Counted from the first letter of the stretch, positions 51,121 through 63,270 are shown. The stretch: 64,000 nucleotides of DNA from Cycas panzhihuaensis (GCA_023213395.1 CM041465.1:71183741-71247740), one strand, 5' to 3'. Numbers and translations are program-made. Notes: generated from the sequence alone by a model not told the origin.

Positions 51121-51960
51121 TAGGGTATTTATAGAATTACAAACCATGCTATAGGTAAAATTATGGCCATAGGACATGAAGATGGTGGCTTATATAGGCT
51201 AGACAGAGTCCCTCTTACCACTACCCCTCAACATAAATCCTGCTCAATCACTAATATAACTCAATATGATAAGGAGAAGGATGTAATTGAGGAAGAGCCC
51301 CCTTGCATACATGAACTAGGAGAATGCTCCCACTCAAAAGATGAAGTGACAAAAAATAGATCCAAAGACCACCTCTGGCATCAACACTTAGGCCATTTAA
51401 ATATGCAAATCTTGAATCTCATGTCTAGGCTCAAAATAGTATATGAACTACCTAAAATTAAGAGATATTAGAACATATGTGAGGCATGCCTAAAGGGAAA
51501 GTAGCAAAGAGAAAAATTCCCTTCTAAGAATGGTTGGAGAGCTTCACAACCATTAGAGTTAGTATATTATGATATTTGTGGCCCTATGTCCACCCAATAT
51601 CTCAATGCTAGTTGGTATTTCATTACCTTCATAGATGACTTCTCAAGGAAAGTATGGGCCTACTTCTTGAGAAATAAATATCAAGCCCTAGACAGATTCA
51701 AAGAGTTTAGAGGTATCATTGAAAATGAAAGTGAGATGAAAATCAAGATCCTTAGATCTAATAATAGAGATGAATATATTTCAAATCAGTTCAATAACTT
51801 TTTCAAAGAGCATGGCATCCAGCATCAATTTTCTGCTCCTCACACACCTCAACATAACTGTGTAGCTGAAAGGATGAATTAGACTTTTATCAATAAAGGG
51901 AAATCCATTCTTAGTGTGGCCAACCTTACCACTAGATTTTGGATTGATGCCATTTCCATA
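51121..51960 (+). pseudogene. Copia A integrase
   Basis: DHLWHQHLGHLNMQILNLM and CEACLKGK (HHCC zinc domain) are followed by YDICGPMST (first Asp), FITFIDDFSRKVWAYFL, ILRSNNRDEYISNQF (second catalytic Asp replaced by Asn) and HTPQHNCVAERMN (catalytic Glu, 51840-51880). Confidence 0.9.
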
Positions 51961-52499
51961 GTTCCTTTACCTAACCAACATAAGTCCCATAGTTGTGATT
52001 AGGAACATTACTCCCGAAGAAGCTTGGTCAGGTTAGAAACCATCTATAGCTCACTTAAGGATCTTTGGATGCATGATATGCAAACATGTCCTAAAGGATA
52101 ACAGGAAGAAAGTTAATGACAAGAGTCTTAAATGTATCTTCCTTAGCTATGTACCTAGTTGTAAAGCCTATAAAGTCTTTGACATAGTTGGTAACCAAGC
52201 TTACATAACATATGATGTAATCTTTATAAGGAACCATAGGTATTGATACCTTCTCCACATTATATTGTAGCAAAAGATGAAGTCGGTATGATACAAGTGA
52301 CCCTTGGACAAACTTTGGAGCCACCTATACCAACTTACTCCTACACTTCTGGTCTATTATCAGTTCCAACAGCTTCTTTTTCATCCACTCAAGCAAGTAT
52401 AAACTTGCCTCCTATTTTAATTGATGACCTTCAGGTGGAAGCCACTAGCTTCTAGCCACCTCCTAAGTGGATACAACAGCTTTTAAAGGATGCTCCTCT

Positions 52500-52945
52500 T
52501 CCTCCCATAGCTGCAAAGAGGTCTTCCAAGATGAGACACTCTATAAACTTTGCCCTCATGGCATGTGTCCTTGAAACTCTTGAGCCTTCCATGTTTGAGG
52601 AGGTAGTCAAAGACCAAATGTGGAAAGTAGTTATGGATGAAGAGATGAATTCTATCTTAAAAAATGACACTTGGGAGCTAATTGAATTTCCACCTGGGAA
52701 GAAAACAATTAACTGTAGATGGATATATAAGACAAAGTTCCATGCAAATGGCACAGTAGAGCATCACAAAGCTTGCCTTATTACAAGAGGATTCAAACAT
52801 GAGGAAGTTACCAATATTAAGGTCCATCATCACTTCATCCGTGAGCATGTCCAAAACAGAGAAGTTGATCTCATCTATCGTCCTGTTGAAGACTAGGTTG
52901 CAAACATATTCCCTAAAGCACTTTGCAAACCAAAGTTTGAGTAAT
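52500..52945 (+). pseudogene. Copia A RT/RNase H with a large internal deletion
   Basis: The RT start is clear (MDEEMNSILKNDTWELIEFP, WIYKTKFHANGTVEHHKACL, GFKHEEV). Within the same frame, near 52810, it jumps to KVHHHFIREHV and DQVANIFPKALCKPKFE, the conserved end of copia RNase H. The catalytic YVDD and nearly all of RNase H are missing, an in-frame deletion of about 1.5 kb relative to a full copia pol. Confidence 0.88.
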
Positions 52946-52995
52946 TTAGATTTGGCCTTGGCATCTGAAGAAATAAAGTTGCTATTAAGGGAGAG

Positions 52996-53380
52996 CGTTA
53001 AGACATTATAATACCTCCTCCATTTCTTCTTAATTATGTAAATTCATATTTACAATGTATTAATGGACCCTTGATGTAATTTAATCATATTGGATAGTGA
53101 GGTCAAGTCCACCTCTTGTGTCGTTAAGTTGGCCTATCCTATTACATTTTAATATTGATAGATGGCTATAAATATTACCCCACATCTTTGTACTTCATAT
53201 ATTGGATTTTGATTAATGCGAAAGCTCTACCGGAGAGAGAGCCTACAGTGTGGTGAATTCACTCGTACTATTGCATGATCATATGTCTTACTTATTTTCT
53301 TGATATGTTGAATATTTGTCAATATTTTACTTATTGTACTTGAATCATGGCATATGTATTTAGATCCTCTTATTCTCACA
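52996..53380 (+). repeat. 3' LTR of copia A (385 bp)
   Basis: It starts CGTTAAGACATT (TG decayed to CG) right after the purine tract AAGGGAGAG and ends CTCACA. The AAAAT target duplication follows at 53381-53385. Confidence 0.93.
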
Positions 53381-53385
53381 AAAAT

Positions 53386-54256
53386 GATAGGGGGAAAAAG
53401 GCTCATTTTTAGTCTCTTTTTGTTTAAATTTTTAGCTTAAGAGAACTTATTTTAAAGAAATATGAAAAAATTATATTAAGTGAGAGAGAAATCATAAGAT
53501 AAAATCTTTGAATATGGATTTCATAATAATTTATGCATTTAAAAGGTGTTAAAATTTTTAGTGCTTTATAAACTTGGCAATAATGGTTATGGGTTAACCA
53601 TAAAACCTAATTGTTTCCATATGTAAAATGCAAACACATGCTACTCTTGTGCTACATATTCAGTTCCTAAAATATATTAGTTTATTCATATTTGTTACCA
53701 TGAGTGAGTTATTATTTATAGTAATAATAGTTATTAGGTAAGTCATAAAACTTAGGTTGAGGGTAAACCATAAAAATCCTTGAAGTATTAATTGTCAACT
53801 ATGATATTTCTATAGGCACAAGGCAAATGCATACTACTTGTGTGTAGCATATTTGACTAGCTAAGTAGTTTGATCTACTCCTAGAATATATTGATTTGAT
53901 AACTTGGTTGTTGATGAACCACGTAAATGAAGGACTTTAGATAGAACTAGTAGTTGTAATGTCTGGTTACCATGCAACCTAATAGATGGTTGTTCCTTTA
54001 TATGGACTAAGTAAAAATTAAATATTTGTTAAATTGGTATGTTGTTATAACTCAGTAATTATAGGTTGAAGAATGCAGATTGAAGATTAAATCTAAAGCA
54101 TATAATGATTTAGGAATATGAAGGATTTATATTTGATATATATGATAGGTTGAAGATTTAAAAGCAAGTTGAAGATCTTGAAGATATACTTGAAGATGAC
54201 ACCATGAAGAATTGATATTTTATATTTATTTTATAATTAAATATTATAGGGAAGAA
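53386..54256 (+). other. E3 interior, right part, with polypurine-like end
   Basis: This is AT-rich sequence, the continuation of E3 after copia A. It ends in a GAAGAT-rich purine stretch (54150-54200) and TAGGGAAGAA just before the LTR. No coding domain was recognised. Confidence 0.55.
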
Positions 54257-54616
54257 TGTAGGAGTAATGTTTAATTACTCAATATAATGTTAAGTCATAT
54301 AGTGTTAGTTCCCCTACTCTCTCATGTATCATTTAATTAAATCATTAAATTGTATGCATGTATATACTTATTAATATGTATTATCCCATTGGTGGACATA
54401 GAGGTGCTCGTATGTAATTGGTTAGTTATGATATGACATTATACTATAAGTGTGTATTCATCCATAATATAATATTTTGAAATGATCATTTCCCACAAGT
54501 TAGTATCTTACATATGTTTACATGATTTATTCTTTATTCATTTATTGTTCGTATTATTAATCACATCATATTACTTCTTATATTATATGACAATACTTCA
54601 ATTTCATATTCCAACA
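54257..54616 (+). repeat. Right LTR of E3
   Basis: It starts TGTAGGAGTAATG and ends CCAACA. It is followed by TCTGGTATTAGAGGAAT, a recognisable primer-binding site, and by leader sequence similar to that after the left LTR (both have ATTTTCTAATAA). It therefore behaves as a 3' LTR on its left and a 5' LTR on its right. Confidence 0.85.
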
Positions 54617-57600
54617 TCTGGTATTAGAGGAATATATTTTCTAATAAGATGAAGTGTTATTTGGGTGCAACATTAACTACCTTATTTCAATGATGTATTA
54701 ATCTTATGTAGTTTTATTTTTATAATAACCAAAGAGCATGTAGCATATTTTGATGCATCTCCTATTAAGCATTTAAATAAGATCATCCTAGCTCCTTGAA
54801 TTATCTTTCTATCTCTATCTCCCCTATTTTGAATATATAAAAAAAATATTATATTAAGTTATCACATGTTAACTATAAAAATTTTACATTATCATCTCAT
54901 CAATATGCTAAGGCATTTCACTATTAGCTAGCCACATACTTTTGTTGATTTATACTTATAAATTTTATTATATTTTTTATTAACCAAATTAGTTTATCAT
55001 CCTAAATCATATCTTGGTTCATTAGATTTATGCCATTGAAATATGTATTTGAATAATGCATGAGGTTACTTGGTCTTCCTTCTTAGCACCCACAGAAATT
55101 ATCACATCTTGTTTCAAGTCAAAGTGCCCATATAATCTATCTACTCTTTTTTTTTCAATTCTTATAGATTGACATATTATAATTATTCATCTTATTTTTA
55201 CATATTCAAATATACTTCACCTATTAATTAATATATTAATATCGTCACCTCTCTTATTTACACCTTACATGTATAATGATTATCATTTATAAGGCTTTCC
55301 ATTGAAGGTGTTGAGTGATTAAAATATTGATGAAGATATTGCTCACAACATGATTTGTCTCACAGATTGATATATTACAATTGCCTTTTGTCAACATATA
55401 AGTGGTCAGAAAATATCTATCAATTAGCATTTTTCATTTGGCCTTTCTCTTACTAGTTAACCCATTGATGTCATCCAATATTTGCCAGTATGTAACTGCA
55501 TTATATTCTACCTCCTTGATGTCTATGATACACAAATACAAGCTACCTCATAATAACCGCAAGCCTATCTTTAAGATTGTTATAACTAGTAGATTCTTTC
55601 TTAGTAACATTAATATATATGTTTTAGTATATATATTTCATATAATACATACTTGAAATATCTTCAATTTGATTATCATAGGTTCTTTTCTTTGAGTTAT
55701 GTAAGTCACCTAACTTGATTACATTGAAATATGCATAAGTCCATTCATCTTTTTCTTTTATATATACATGTGAATGAGAATAAATAAATGTTTTAACTTC
55801 GTAGTTTATGCTTAATGAGTGAGTTAATATGATTAGTTAGTGGGTGTAGAATTTAACATTAGGTTGTAGGAGGTTTAGGATTCAAGCCCTACCAACTCAA
55901 CCCTTCACTATGCATACACATCAATTTTGTTATATTTTCTTTTGAAAATATTTCATTATTTTATGCACCTTTTATACATTATATTACAATATTTACTTAA
56001 ATTAAAGAGTAATTATTCAATCTTTTAGTTAATTTTTTTCTAAGTATTTAAGCAAATAAGCATGTGCATTTATATATATGAAATCACAACCATTGTAAAA
56101 TGAAAATTAACCATTGGTGTAGTATATGGATGACTTTCATTTGTTTTCTCAAACAACTAAAATGAATCCTCTTGTTCATATTTTATATGATATTATTTCA
56201 TTGAAATTGAGATATAATAACATCATATTTTTGGGTTAAGTATTTGATGAATATGTGAGGAAATGAACATGCATATTCATACATTTATAATCACACAACT
56301 TGAGGAGAAAAACAATCACTAAAACACTCCTTTAACACATGATATAAATCATTGAACAATTAAAGAACACCGACCCCTAAATTAGTTAAAATTCAATCTT
56401 TTTATTCATAAATAGCTAGTTATTTTTTTAATGAAACTAAAGCATTGTAATTTTGAAATCACATTTACTTGAAGGGATAAAAGTGAATATTAGAAGTGTT
56501 TTATGATAGTTATTAAATCACACATTTTGACAAAGCATGTTGACTTTAAATAATTTAAATTTATAAGTAGTAATACATAGTTTGAATGAATAATGGTAAT
56601 AATTAGAAGTCATCATGTGTCATCTTATCTTCAAAATATTTTGATGATTTTTCATACATTTGACATATTGAAACTAGAAATTGTCATCTACTCATTCAGT
56701 CATCCTTGTGCATGACACAAGTAGGTGGTTTTTCTAATCTACATATAAGCAAAAAGGGGTTTCTTGAATTGTTAATATGAATACATAATAGGGGAGTTAA
56801 CTACATCTATATTTCATTTTTATTTGGATAAAATAAACTAATAGGGAAGGTAATTAGTTGCATTTGCATGCAACTTGATTTCAATTTTTCATTGACATAG
56901 AAAACTAAAATTAAATGATAAAATTTTTGCTTCATTTAGTTACATCAACATGTAGGTGCAATGGGGGTTTTAGATTATATTTTTATTTTGATTTCAAACT
57001 AATTCCTAAAGAAGTTAAAATGCACATTGCTAAAATAAAAATTATAAAAGTATATATCAAAGCAACATAAAAATTTCTAATTTTGTTCCACAATCACCCA
57101 TATGATAAATTCAAGATTTGGTAAATATTTAATGTCGCCTCCTATTTTCGTTCATATGCATCGTTTAATTGATGTCTTTCATTGTGTTTATTATCATACT
57201 AGAAATCTTGAAATGAATTGTCATTATCAAAGTGTTTTCACTTCATTGATTCATCATCACCTCATATGATCCTTGGGTACATCGTTAGTATTTATAGAGT
57301 CTAAATCCTATTTCACTTATCTTACTAGCATATTACTAAACTAAGACCCTCTACAAAAATTAGGATCTATAGTGTATCAAACCCTTTACCAATTAGGGCC
57401 AATTTCCTAGTAAGAGTACAACCACTTTAGTAAACTTTACCTATTAGGATCTATTTGTAAAAGCTTAGGCTATTAAGTGATTATGATAGATACGGGAGTA
57501 GCAAAGAGTAATTGGGATGAATCTATACTTGCCCTTTATGAGTGTGTTACAAAGTTATGGTTGGTAAACTAGATTTCTCTTGAGAGACCATATGAGGCTT

Positions 57601-59364
57601 TATCTTGCAACTGCTTGTAATATTCATAGTTGTTTAAGACATCGTATGGTTTATATTGGAGTTCATTACCAAGGTTAGAGATAGTGATTCTAGTAGGGTT
57701 GAGGCTATATTTATTAATAGAGACCACCCAGTAATCCTTTGTTAGAGGAATGTATAAGTAAACTTAGAGATTTTAAGCCAGTCTTTACTACTTTATTATA
57801 GAAAAAATATTGACATGATAGCCTAGTGTTTGTATTCTTTTTATAATGGGTTAAGCCCCTACTTTCTAGGCCAATTTTATTTTATTTTTTATTTATCTAT
57901 TTACCTCTTTAATTATTTAAACTCCTGAGTTGATTATCTTTCATCTTGATTAAGTGACACACTTTACTATCGCTCGATTGAGTGCCCCCTATATAATCTT
58001 TTTCCCAACTCAAAAATATCAACTCAAATATGAATTCAACTTCACATTAGGCATACAAGTTATTTCAAGTGAAAATTAAGGGTATTACATTTCCAAATCA
58101 ATAATAATTAATGGGATTAATCTAATTGATGAGAATTATTTAGGATTTTTTTAAGTATAAATTGTCCCACCATGCCATTAGTGGGGGGATTCCTTCTTTA
58201 AAATTTTCTTTACTTATTGTTTTATTTTTATTACAGGTTACTAAGAATCTTATCTCTAAGCTACCCTATAGTGCCTTTAAATAAATTAAAGAGTATTTAT
58301 TAGAGTATATTAGAAGTCAATTATAGGGAAGCTCCCCCTATTACTTTTATACTCTCTTAGGATAGTCTATCATTCTTATTTAAGGTAGATTATTTGGTTA
58401 TTTCTTGGATGTATTTTGGAAGCCCATTCCTCCCATAATTTCAATTTTTCCTTAATTTACTATATTCTCCATCTAAGAGGGGCATGATTTCTCTTTATTG
58501 ATCATGTGCATATACTCTTAAGAAACTAGGATTAGAGTAAAGAGTTGTAGAAATAGAAGGAGTTTAGTTTTCTCTTCCTTTCTTACATCTCCTCAATAAT
58601 GTCTAGTCTTTCCCTTCTCATATGAGAAGTTTGTGGGGTTCTCTATCATCCTAGAGGACCAACTCTTAGTAGAAAAGATGATAATCTTCATATCAATACC
58701 CTTTCTAACTATCACTTTCAAAGTTGTACTTCCTTTCTTCTCTAATCAAATGTCTTAGAAGTCTTTATGAATCTTTGTTATGCAAGTTCCTAATTTGATC
58801 TTTAAGATTTTTTTGATTCAAATAAGTTATATATGCTATCTTATAATATGCATGAAAAAACATGTTAACACAACCATTATTTCCCAAGTTTTGTGTGTCC
58901 TTTTTATGATAATTTAGAGGTAAGAAGTACCCACAAAACTAAAGGACCAAAAGGATCATATCATAAGGCTTTAAATCAACCATTAAATGAGGAATAAATG
59001 TTAGTAAGTTTTTTCTTTTCTTTCCTTTTAGTCATTTTCATGTATATGTATGCAATTACATACATGTTAATTATTACTTATTAAATAGTTTATATTCCTT
59101 CTTCTCTATTTCAAACCCTCTTCTCTAGTTTTGGAAGTGGTAAAGATTATAATTTAGGAGGTAAAAACTCATTGAAGTATCCTTTCTAATCCGTATTAAG
59201 TATCCCTTCACTCTCTAATTTGGAGAGGCAATCCTTTTAACTTGTTTTTCTTCTTCAATTTAGGCATAATTCCTAGCTTAAATTACTTGCTTTGGTTGTT
59301 TGTGTATGTAATTTTTTATATCAAAAGAAAAGAAAATGAAATGCCTAGTAAGTAAATTAAAAAG
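54617..59364. other. Unassigned AT-rich DNA
   Basis: The first few hundred bases are probably leader of a second E3-like copy. I recognise no other coding region or repeat pair apart from a possible SINE at 55820-55920. Open stretches such as 55402-55656 have no known domain. Confidence 0.5.
55820..55920 (+). mobile_element. Possible tRNA-derived SINE head
   Basis: A box A-like TAGTTAGTGGG (55834-55844) is followed 35 bp later by a box B-like GATTCAAGCCC (55879-55889; consensus GGTTCGANNCC with two G-to-A changes). The 'GAGGTTTAGGATTCAAGCCC' context resembles the plant SINE segment before box B. No poly(A) tail or target duplication was identified. Confidence 0.3.
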
Positions 59365-59825
59365 TGTTAGGAATATTAATGTAATATTTTTCTAATGTCA
59401 CTTTTATGTTCTTCTTAAGTTCTTATTTACGTCACATGTTTAAATTAGTATTTAAGTCATTCTTATGTTTAACTTTAGAGTTTATTTTAATCTTATGTGG
59501 AAGGTGGTTGAAATATGCAACTACATTTTAACGAACTTTTCTTAGTATTAATTCTTCTCCTAGATTCAAGGAGGTGGTTCCGAGAATCTAAGAGGGCTGT
59601 CTAAAAGCCTTTTTCCAAGGCTGGTTTGGTGTGTAGGTGGTTTCAGTATATGGTATCCTGTTTATCACTATTTTTAATAAAAATACAACTTCAAGAGTTG
59701 GTTTTTCTTCACCATAAGGGGTTTTCCACCTATCAATTTGGTGTATATATGCAATATCATTTGTTACCTATAATTTATTATTTATGTGATCCTGTGGTGA
59801 CATTGTGCATGTGCCTTTTTCTACA
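59365..59825 (+). repeat. 5' LTR of copia-type element E5 (about 461 bp)
   Basis: It starts TGTTAGGAATATT and ends TTCTACA beside a perfect primer-binding site. Only this copy is in the window, so the start is inferred from the TG and typical length. Confidence 0.65.
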
Positions 59826-59837
59826 TGGTATCAGAGC
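59826..59837 (+). promoter_or_regulatory. Primer-binding site of E5
   Basis: It is an exact TGGTATCAGAGC directly abutting the LTR end. Confidence 0.88.
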
Positions 59838-61477
59838 ATGTTATTTATTATGTGAGGGCAATATGCCAATGATGGAGGATGTCTTATTAGAGGAAAAGGA
59901 GATATGGCTTTTGGTTACAGGGAAGAACTTGTGTTGTTGGTGTTGCTCAATCATATCTGTGCAATTGACATAAAGTATTCAAATGGTTACTTTGTATAAG
60001 GCATTCCAAGTATTATGTGACATAGGAGTTGCCCCTAGATGTACCAATTTGTTATAGATAGTAATGTTGTTTGAACGCAAAGGTTGTTGCTTGATGATAG
60101 TAATAGAAGAGACGTGACGAAGAGGAGGACGAATGAAAAAAAGTAAGGATGAGGAACCGAGAGACAGAACGGGAACACAGAGGTCAATCGAGATGACGAA
60201 AATAAAAGGGCAAGACGCAGTAGATGGATTTGATATTCTGATATGAGCGAATGACTGCATTATTGAGGTCCAATCCACAGACAACAATGATAGAGATAAC
60301 CAATGGGAGCTACATGGAGGTGCTATATAAGAGCATGCAAGATCCTTTTATCACATGCACGAGAGCCAAACTATTATGGGAGCTACTGAGATTCTACCCG
60401 TAAAATAACACTAGGGTTTGCAGTGCATTTGAGTCGCTCAGAGATACGAGATGAGACTGGTTCTCTCTCCCATTCCACTTGATCAGATTTGATGTTAACC
60501 CCTCATTCAAAGTGTAACCAGGGATTCGTGAGACACGTAGGAGACTTCATACAAATCTACAGACTAGAGAGGAGGAACCTAAGCCTTAGTTTTCAAATAA
60601 GCAGTAAGGACATCATCCTTTCCTCTGCTATAGAGGAAGCAATAGTTGAAAGGCAGAGGAGAAAGAGGAAATTGAGAATAGATCCACCCCTGCAGGCACT
60701 ATAGTCCACCTAGTCTCAATGACCCCGCAAGCCCTATAACAATAATCAAAAGGAGCTGGAGTTTATCAATGTTCTGGTGTGGAGAAGCGGAATGAATAGC
60801 AGAAGAAGACTTCTTGTAGGACACCTATGCCACTGATCATTATGGTATCACCTCCATCCTCGCCATTGTTGAAGACCTGAAAAGATGGAGCATCACCATC
60901 TCCTTTTGAAGCCTCTCCTCGAACTAGACCTGCAACGAAAGACATCTTTGATCAACCACCACTGCGGAGAATTCCAGGTAGGTAGGGTTTCTACCTTACC
61001 CCCCCGGACTCCAATCTCCTCTTAAATTTCTTTTTATTTTATAAAATCCAAAAACCTGTCGGATCCACGGGTTTGCTTTTTTTGGTTTTTGATTTAATTT
61101 TATTTTATTATTTGATTTAATAAACTAATGTTAACACCCCCCCCCCCCCCCCTTATCACATTAATAAATTAACCTAAAACCCCCCCATTACATTAATAAA
61201 TCAATACAATAACCACTCTCCCTTTAATTAACCTTTAATATTTATTTAATAAACATTCCTTATTATAACGTTTAAATTTATTTTTTAATTTAATCATTAC
61301 AAAGCTTTCCCTCCCTATATACTTTCTAATATTGCCCCTCTTCCTGCCTAATATTTTAGCTTATTTCTTTGTCATATATAAGGTATATATTACCTTCCAA
61401 ACACTCATTCAAAGGGTATATATATATATATACATATATATACCATTAATAAAGCCTAATTAACTTAGGCAAAACTA
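59838..61477. other. Unassigned stretch after the E5 primer-binding site
   Basis: GC content and complexity are higher than in the flanks. A plus-strand frame from ATG 60133 (MKKSKDEEPRDRTGTQRSI) stays protein-like with stops at possible former Q/R codons to about 60960, and another open stretch lies at 60489-60704. I recognise neither. A TATATAAG-like GCTATATAAGAGC lies at 60320-60332. A pure run of 16 C lies at 61137-61152. This could be a captured gene in E5 or a separate insertion. Confidence 0.35.
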
Positions 61478-61547
61478 ATATTTTTTCTTGGTTTTTTGGC
61501 TAAGATCAAGTGTAGTATATATTCTTATCTGTGTGGCTCATTGAATA
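61478..61547 (+). pseudogene. U2 snRNA 5'-end pseudogene fragment
   Basis: GGCTAAGATCAAGTGTAGTA (61498-61517) is identical to the invariant 5' region of U2 snRNA, including the branch-site pairing GTAGTA. Upstream, ATATTTTTTCTTGGTTTTTT matches U2's ATACCTTTCTCGGCCTTTT with every C turned to T and one extra T. Downstream, TATATATTCTTATC corresponds to TATCTGTTCTTATC, then a gap of about 14 bases and possible further match to about 61547. No upstream sequence element or spaced TATA box of a plant snRNA gene is visible, so it is a pseudogene. Confidence 0.8.
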
Positions 61548-62001
61548 CTTTTTATATGCATTTATATTTTTTTAAAAATAAATCTTAATTAATCAAAAAC
61601 TATTAATATATTTTATATTTTATCTTGCAAATCAGTTTTATATCTTCAAAATTATTGTCAAATTAAAGCAACATATAATTAATTGTTCTAATTTCATACT
61701 TTACAACTTTCTTAGAACTTAAACACTTAAGGGGGGCTGTTTATTTCTCAAAATTAAAAAGAATTTTTTTTTGAAAAGGGGTTATTTAAGGGGTTGTTTA
61801 TTTTTCAATTCAAGGGAAACTATTTGCCTGAAAACATGTAATTTGTTTCTTTAAGGGAAAAGCAAGTAATGCATACTACAATGCTTTCTTTTTTATTCTT
61901 GAATTATGCTTGTTAAATATTAATCTGATGATTAGTAATCTTATTAAGTGGTTATTTTTTCACCTACTATTAATCTTCAATTAAATTTAATAATTCCCAA
62001 T
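61548..62001. other. Unassigned AT-rich DNA before E6 gag
   Basis: No clear LTR or primer-binding site was identified just before gag. A purine-rich patch (AAGGGGGGCTG, 61730-61740) is noted. The leader of E6 is expected here. Confidence 0.4.
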
Positions 62002-62910
62002 ATGGTGTTAATACCAGGGACAACCACCTGTGTTCCAATTCCAGTGTTAACCGGCTCAAACTATGCCGACTAGAGGAATTGCATATCCCATCAGCTTAAA
62101 TAGCAAAAGATATGGCGATATATGACAGGTGAATTTAAAAAATCAAAAGAAGAAACTATAGAAAGCTATATGGTATATGTGATGAATTCATATGCGGCCT
62201 TAGGCACCATATTAAACTCACTTTCACCAGAAATTAGTCGGCAGTTTTCTGAAATAGACAACTTGGCCATTGTGTGGAAAACTTTGCAAGATAAATATGA
62301 TAAGGTCGATACACATCAAGTGGTTGTCCTAGAACAACAATTATATGACTTTACTTTTGATGATTTCTCCAATGTTGAGGATTTTATATGTAAAATTCAA
62401 TTAATTAATAAAGATTTAGGAAACTTTATCAAATCTAAAACTAAAGAAGGTGATACTGAAAAAATAATCATACATGTTAAAGACGATGATACACTCATAT
62501 GTCTTGCAGTAAACAAGTTATCAAAATAATTTAATTTCTTTAAAACTGCCAGACAACAAGCTGACAACCCTCCTATAACATTCAATCAATTGACAAACCA
62601 GCTGATCGAATATCAAACAATGTTAATTCAAATAGGCATATGAAAAGATCCTTCATAGGCTTTATTTTCTAAAACTAAGCCACAAATTAAAAATAAACAA
62701 TAGAATAATTTTCATAGTAATCTAAAATTTTAGAAACCTCATAGAGGTTCACAATCCAATTCTCAAAATAATATTGAGTATTATGGTATATCTAAACACT
62801 AGAATACTTCTAATTAGTCATTTCATAATAGGAACAATATAACTCATTCCTAGAACACTAGTTGTGCCTATTGTCATAAAAAAGGCCATACTATTGATGT
62901 CTGTAGAAGT
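62002..62910 (+). pseudogene. Copia element E6 gag
   Basis: ATG 62002 opens a frame with VPIPVLTGSNYAD, the copia gag start, then WRYMTGEF. The main open part (62122-62529) carries EIDNLAIVWKTLQDKY and LEQQLYDFTFDDFSNVEDF, typical of UBN2 gag. The zinc knuckle CAYCHKKGHTIDVC (62873-62904) is intact as CX2CX4HX4C. Stops occur at two N-terminal Q/W positions and after 62527. Confidence 0.9.
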
Positions 62911-63039
62911 AGAATAACTTTGGAAGCATGGAAAGCTTCCAAGAGATTACAAAATTGACCTCAATCCTAACCTTAAACCTGACAACAAACTCATAATCGT
63001 TTTTTAACGGTAACAACTTCTACGTTTGTTGACCCTACA

Positions 63040-63270
63040 AATCAACCACCACAATGGATCCTTGACTCTGGTGCATCCCATCATATGACAGGACACCAGA
63101 AAAATTTATCCATTAATCAATCTAAAACTAACTCTGAAGAAGAGTTTCTTTTGGAAGTGGAACTCAACTAAAAGTCAAAGGATATAGTGATGTTACCTTA
63201 AAAGATGATTTAATCAAGGACATCTTTTATGTACCTAGTTTATTACCAAACCTACTTTCTGTCTATCAAA
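63040..63270 (+). pseudogene. E6 protease
   Basis: The frame reads PPQWILDSGASHHMTGHQ from about 63046, with intact D-S-G-A. A frameshift follows near 63140, then KGYSDVTLKDDLIKDIFYVPSLL. Confidence 0.9.

Larger units (their letters stand above)
22626..53380 (+). mobile_element. Ty1/copia retrotransposon A, split by the gypsy element
   Basis: Copia A is a plus-strand element of about 5.6 kb plus a 25.1-kb gypsy insertion. Its LTRs are 22626-23008 and 52996-53380, and the perfect target duplication AAAAT lies at 22621-22625 and 53381-53385. The left fragment carries LTR, primer-binding site and gag N-terminus. The right fragment carries gag C-terminus, protease, integrase and a deleted RT/RNase H, ending in the 3' LTR. 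The two halves complement each other without overlap, which supports one original element. Confidence 0.93.
20580..54616 (+). mobile_element. Outermost nested LTR element E3 (non-coding, host of copia A)
   Basis: Two homologous LTRs (20580-20936, 357 bp; 54257-54616, 360 bp) bracket about 2.6 kb of own interior, interrupted by copia A (22626-53380). The left LTR is followed by a decayed primer-binding site. The right LTR is preceded by a purine run (TAGGGAAGAA), as a 3' LTR should be. No gag or pol is recognisable, so it resembles a large non-autonomous (LARD-type) element. No target duplication is found at the outer ends, and the right LTR is itself followed by a primer-binding-like site. 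Confidence 0.75.

Noticed and set aside
60489-60704. 71-codon open frame as a small gene
   Set aside because: No recognisable motif, no supported start or splice context, and it overlaps another decayed frame.
61137-61152. Run of 16 C as a functional element
   Set aside because: Homopolymers like this arise easily by slippage and there is no supporting context.
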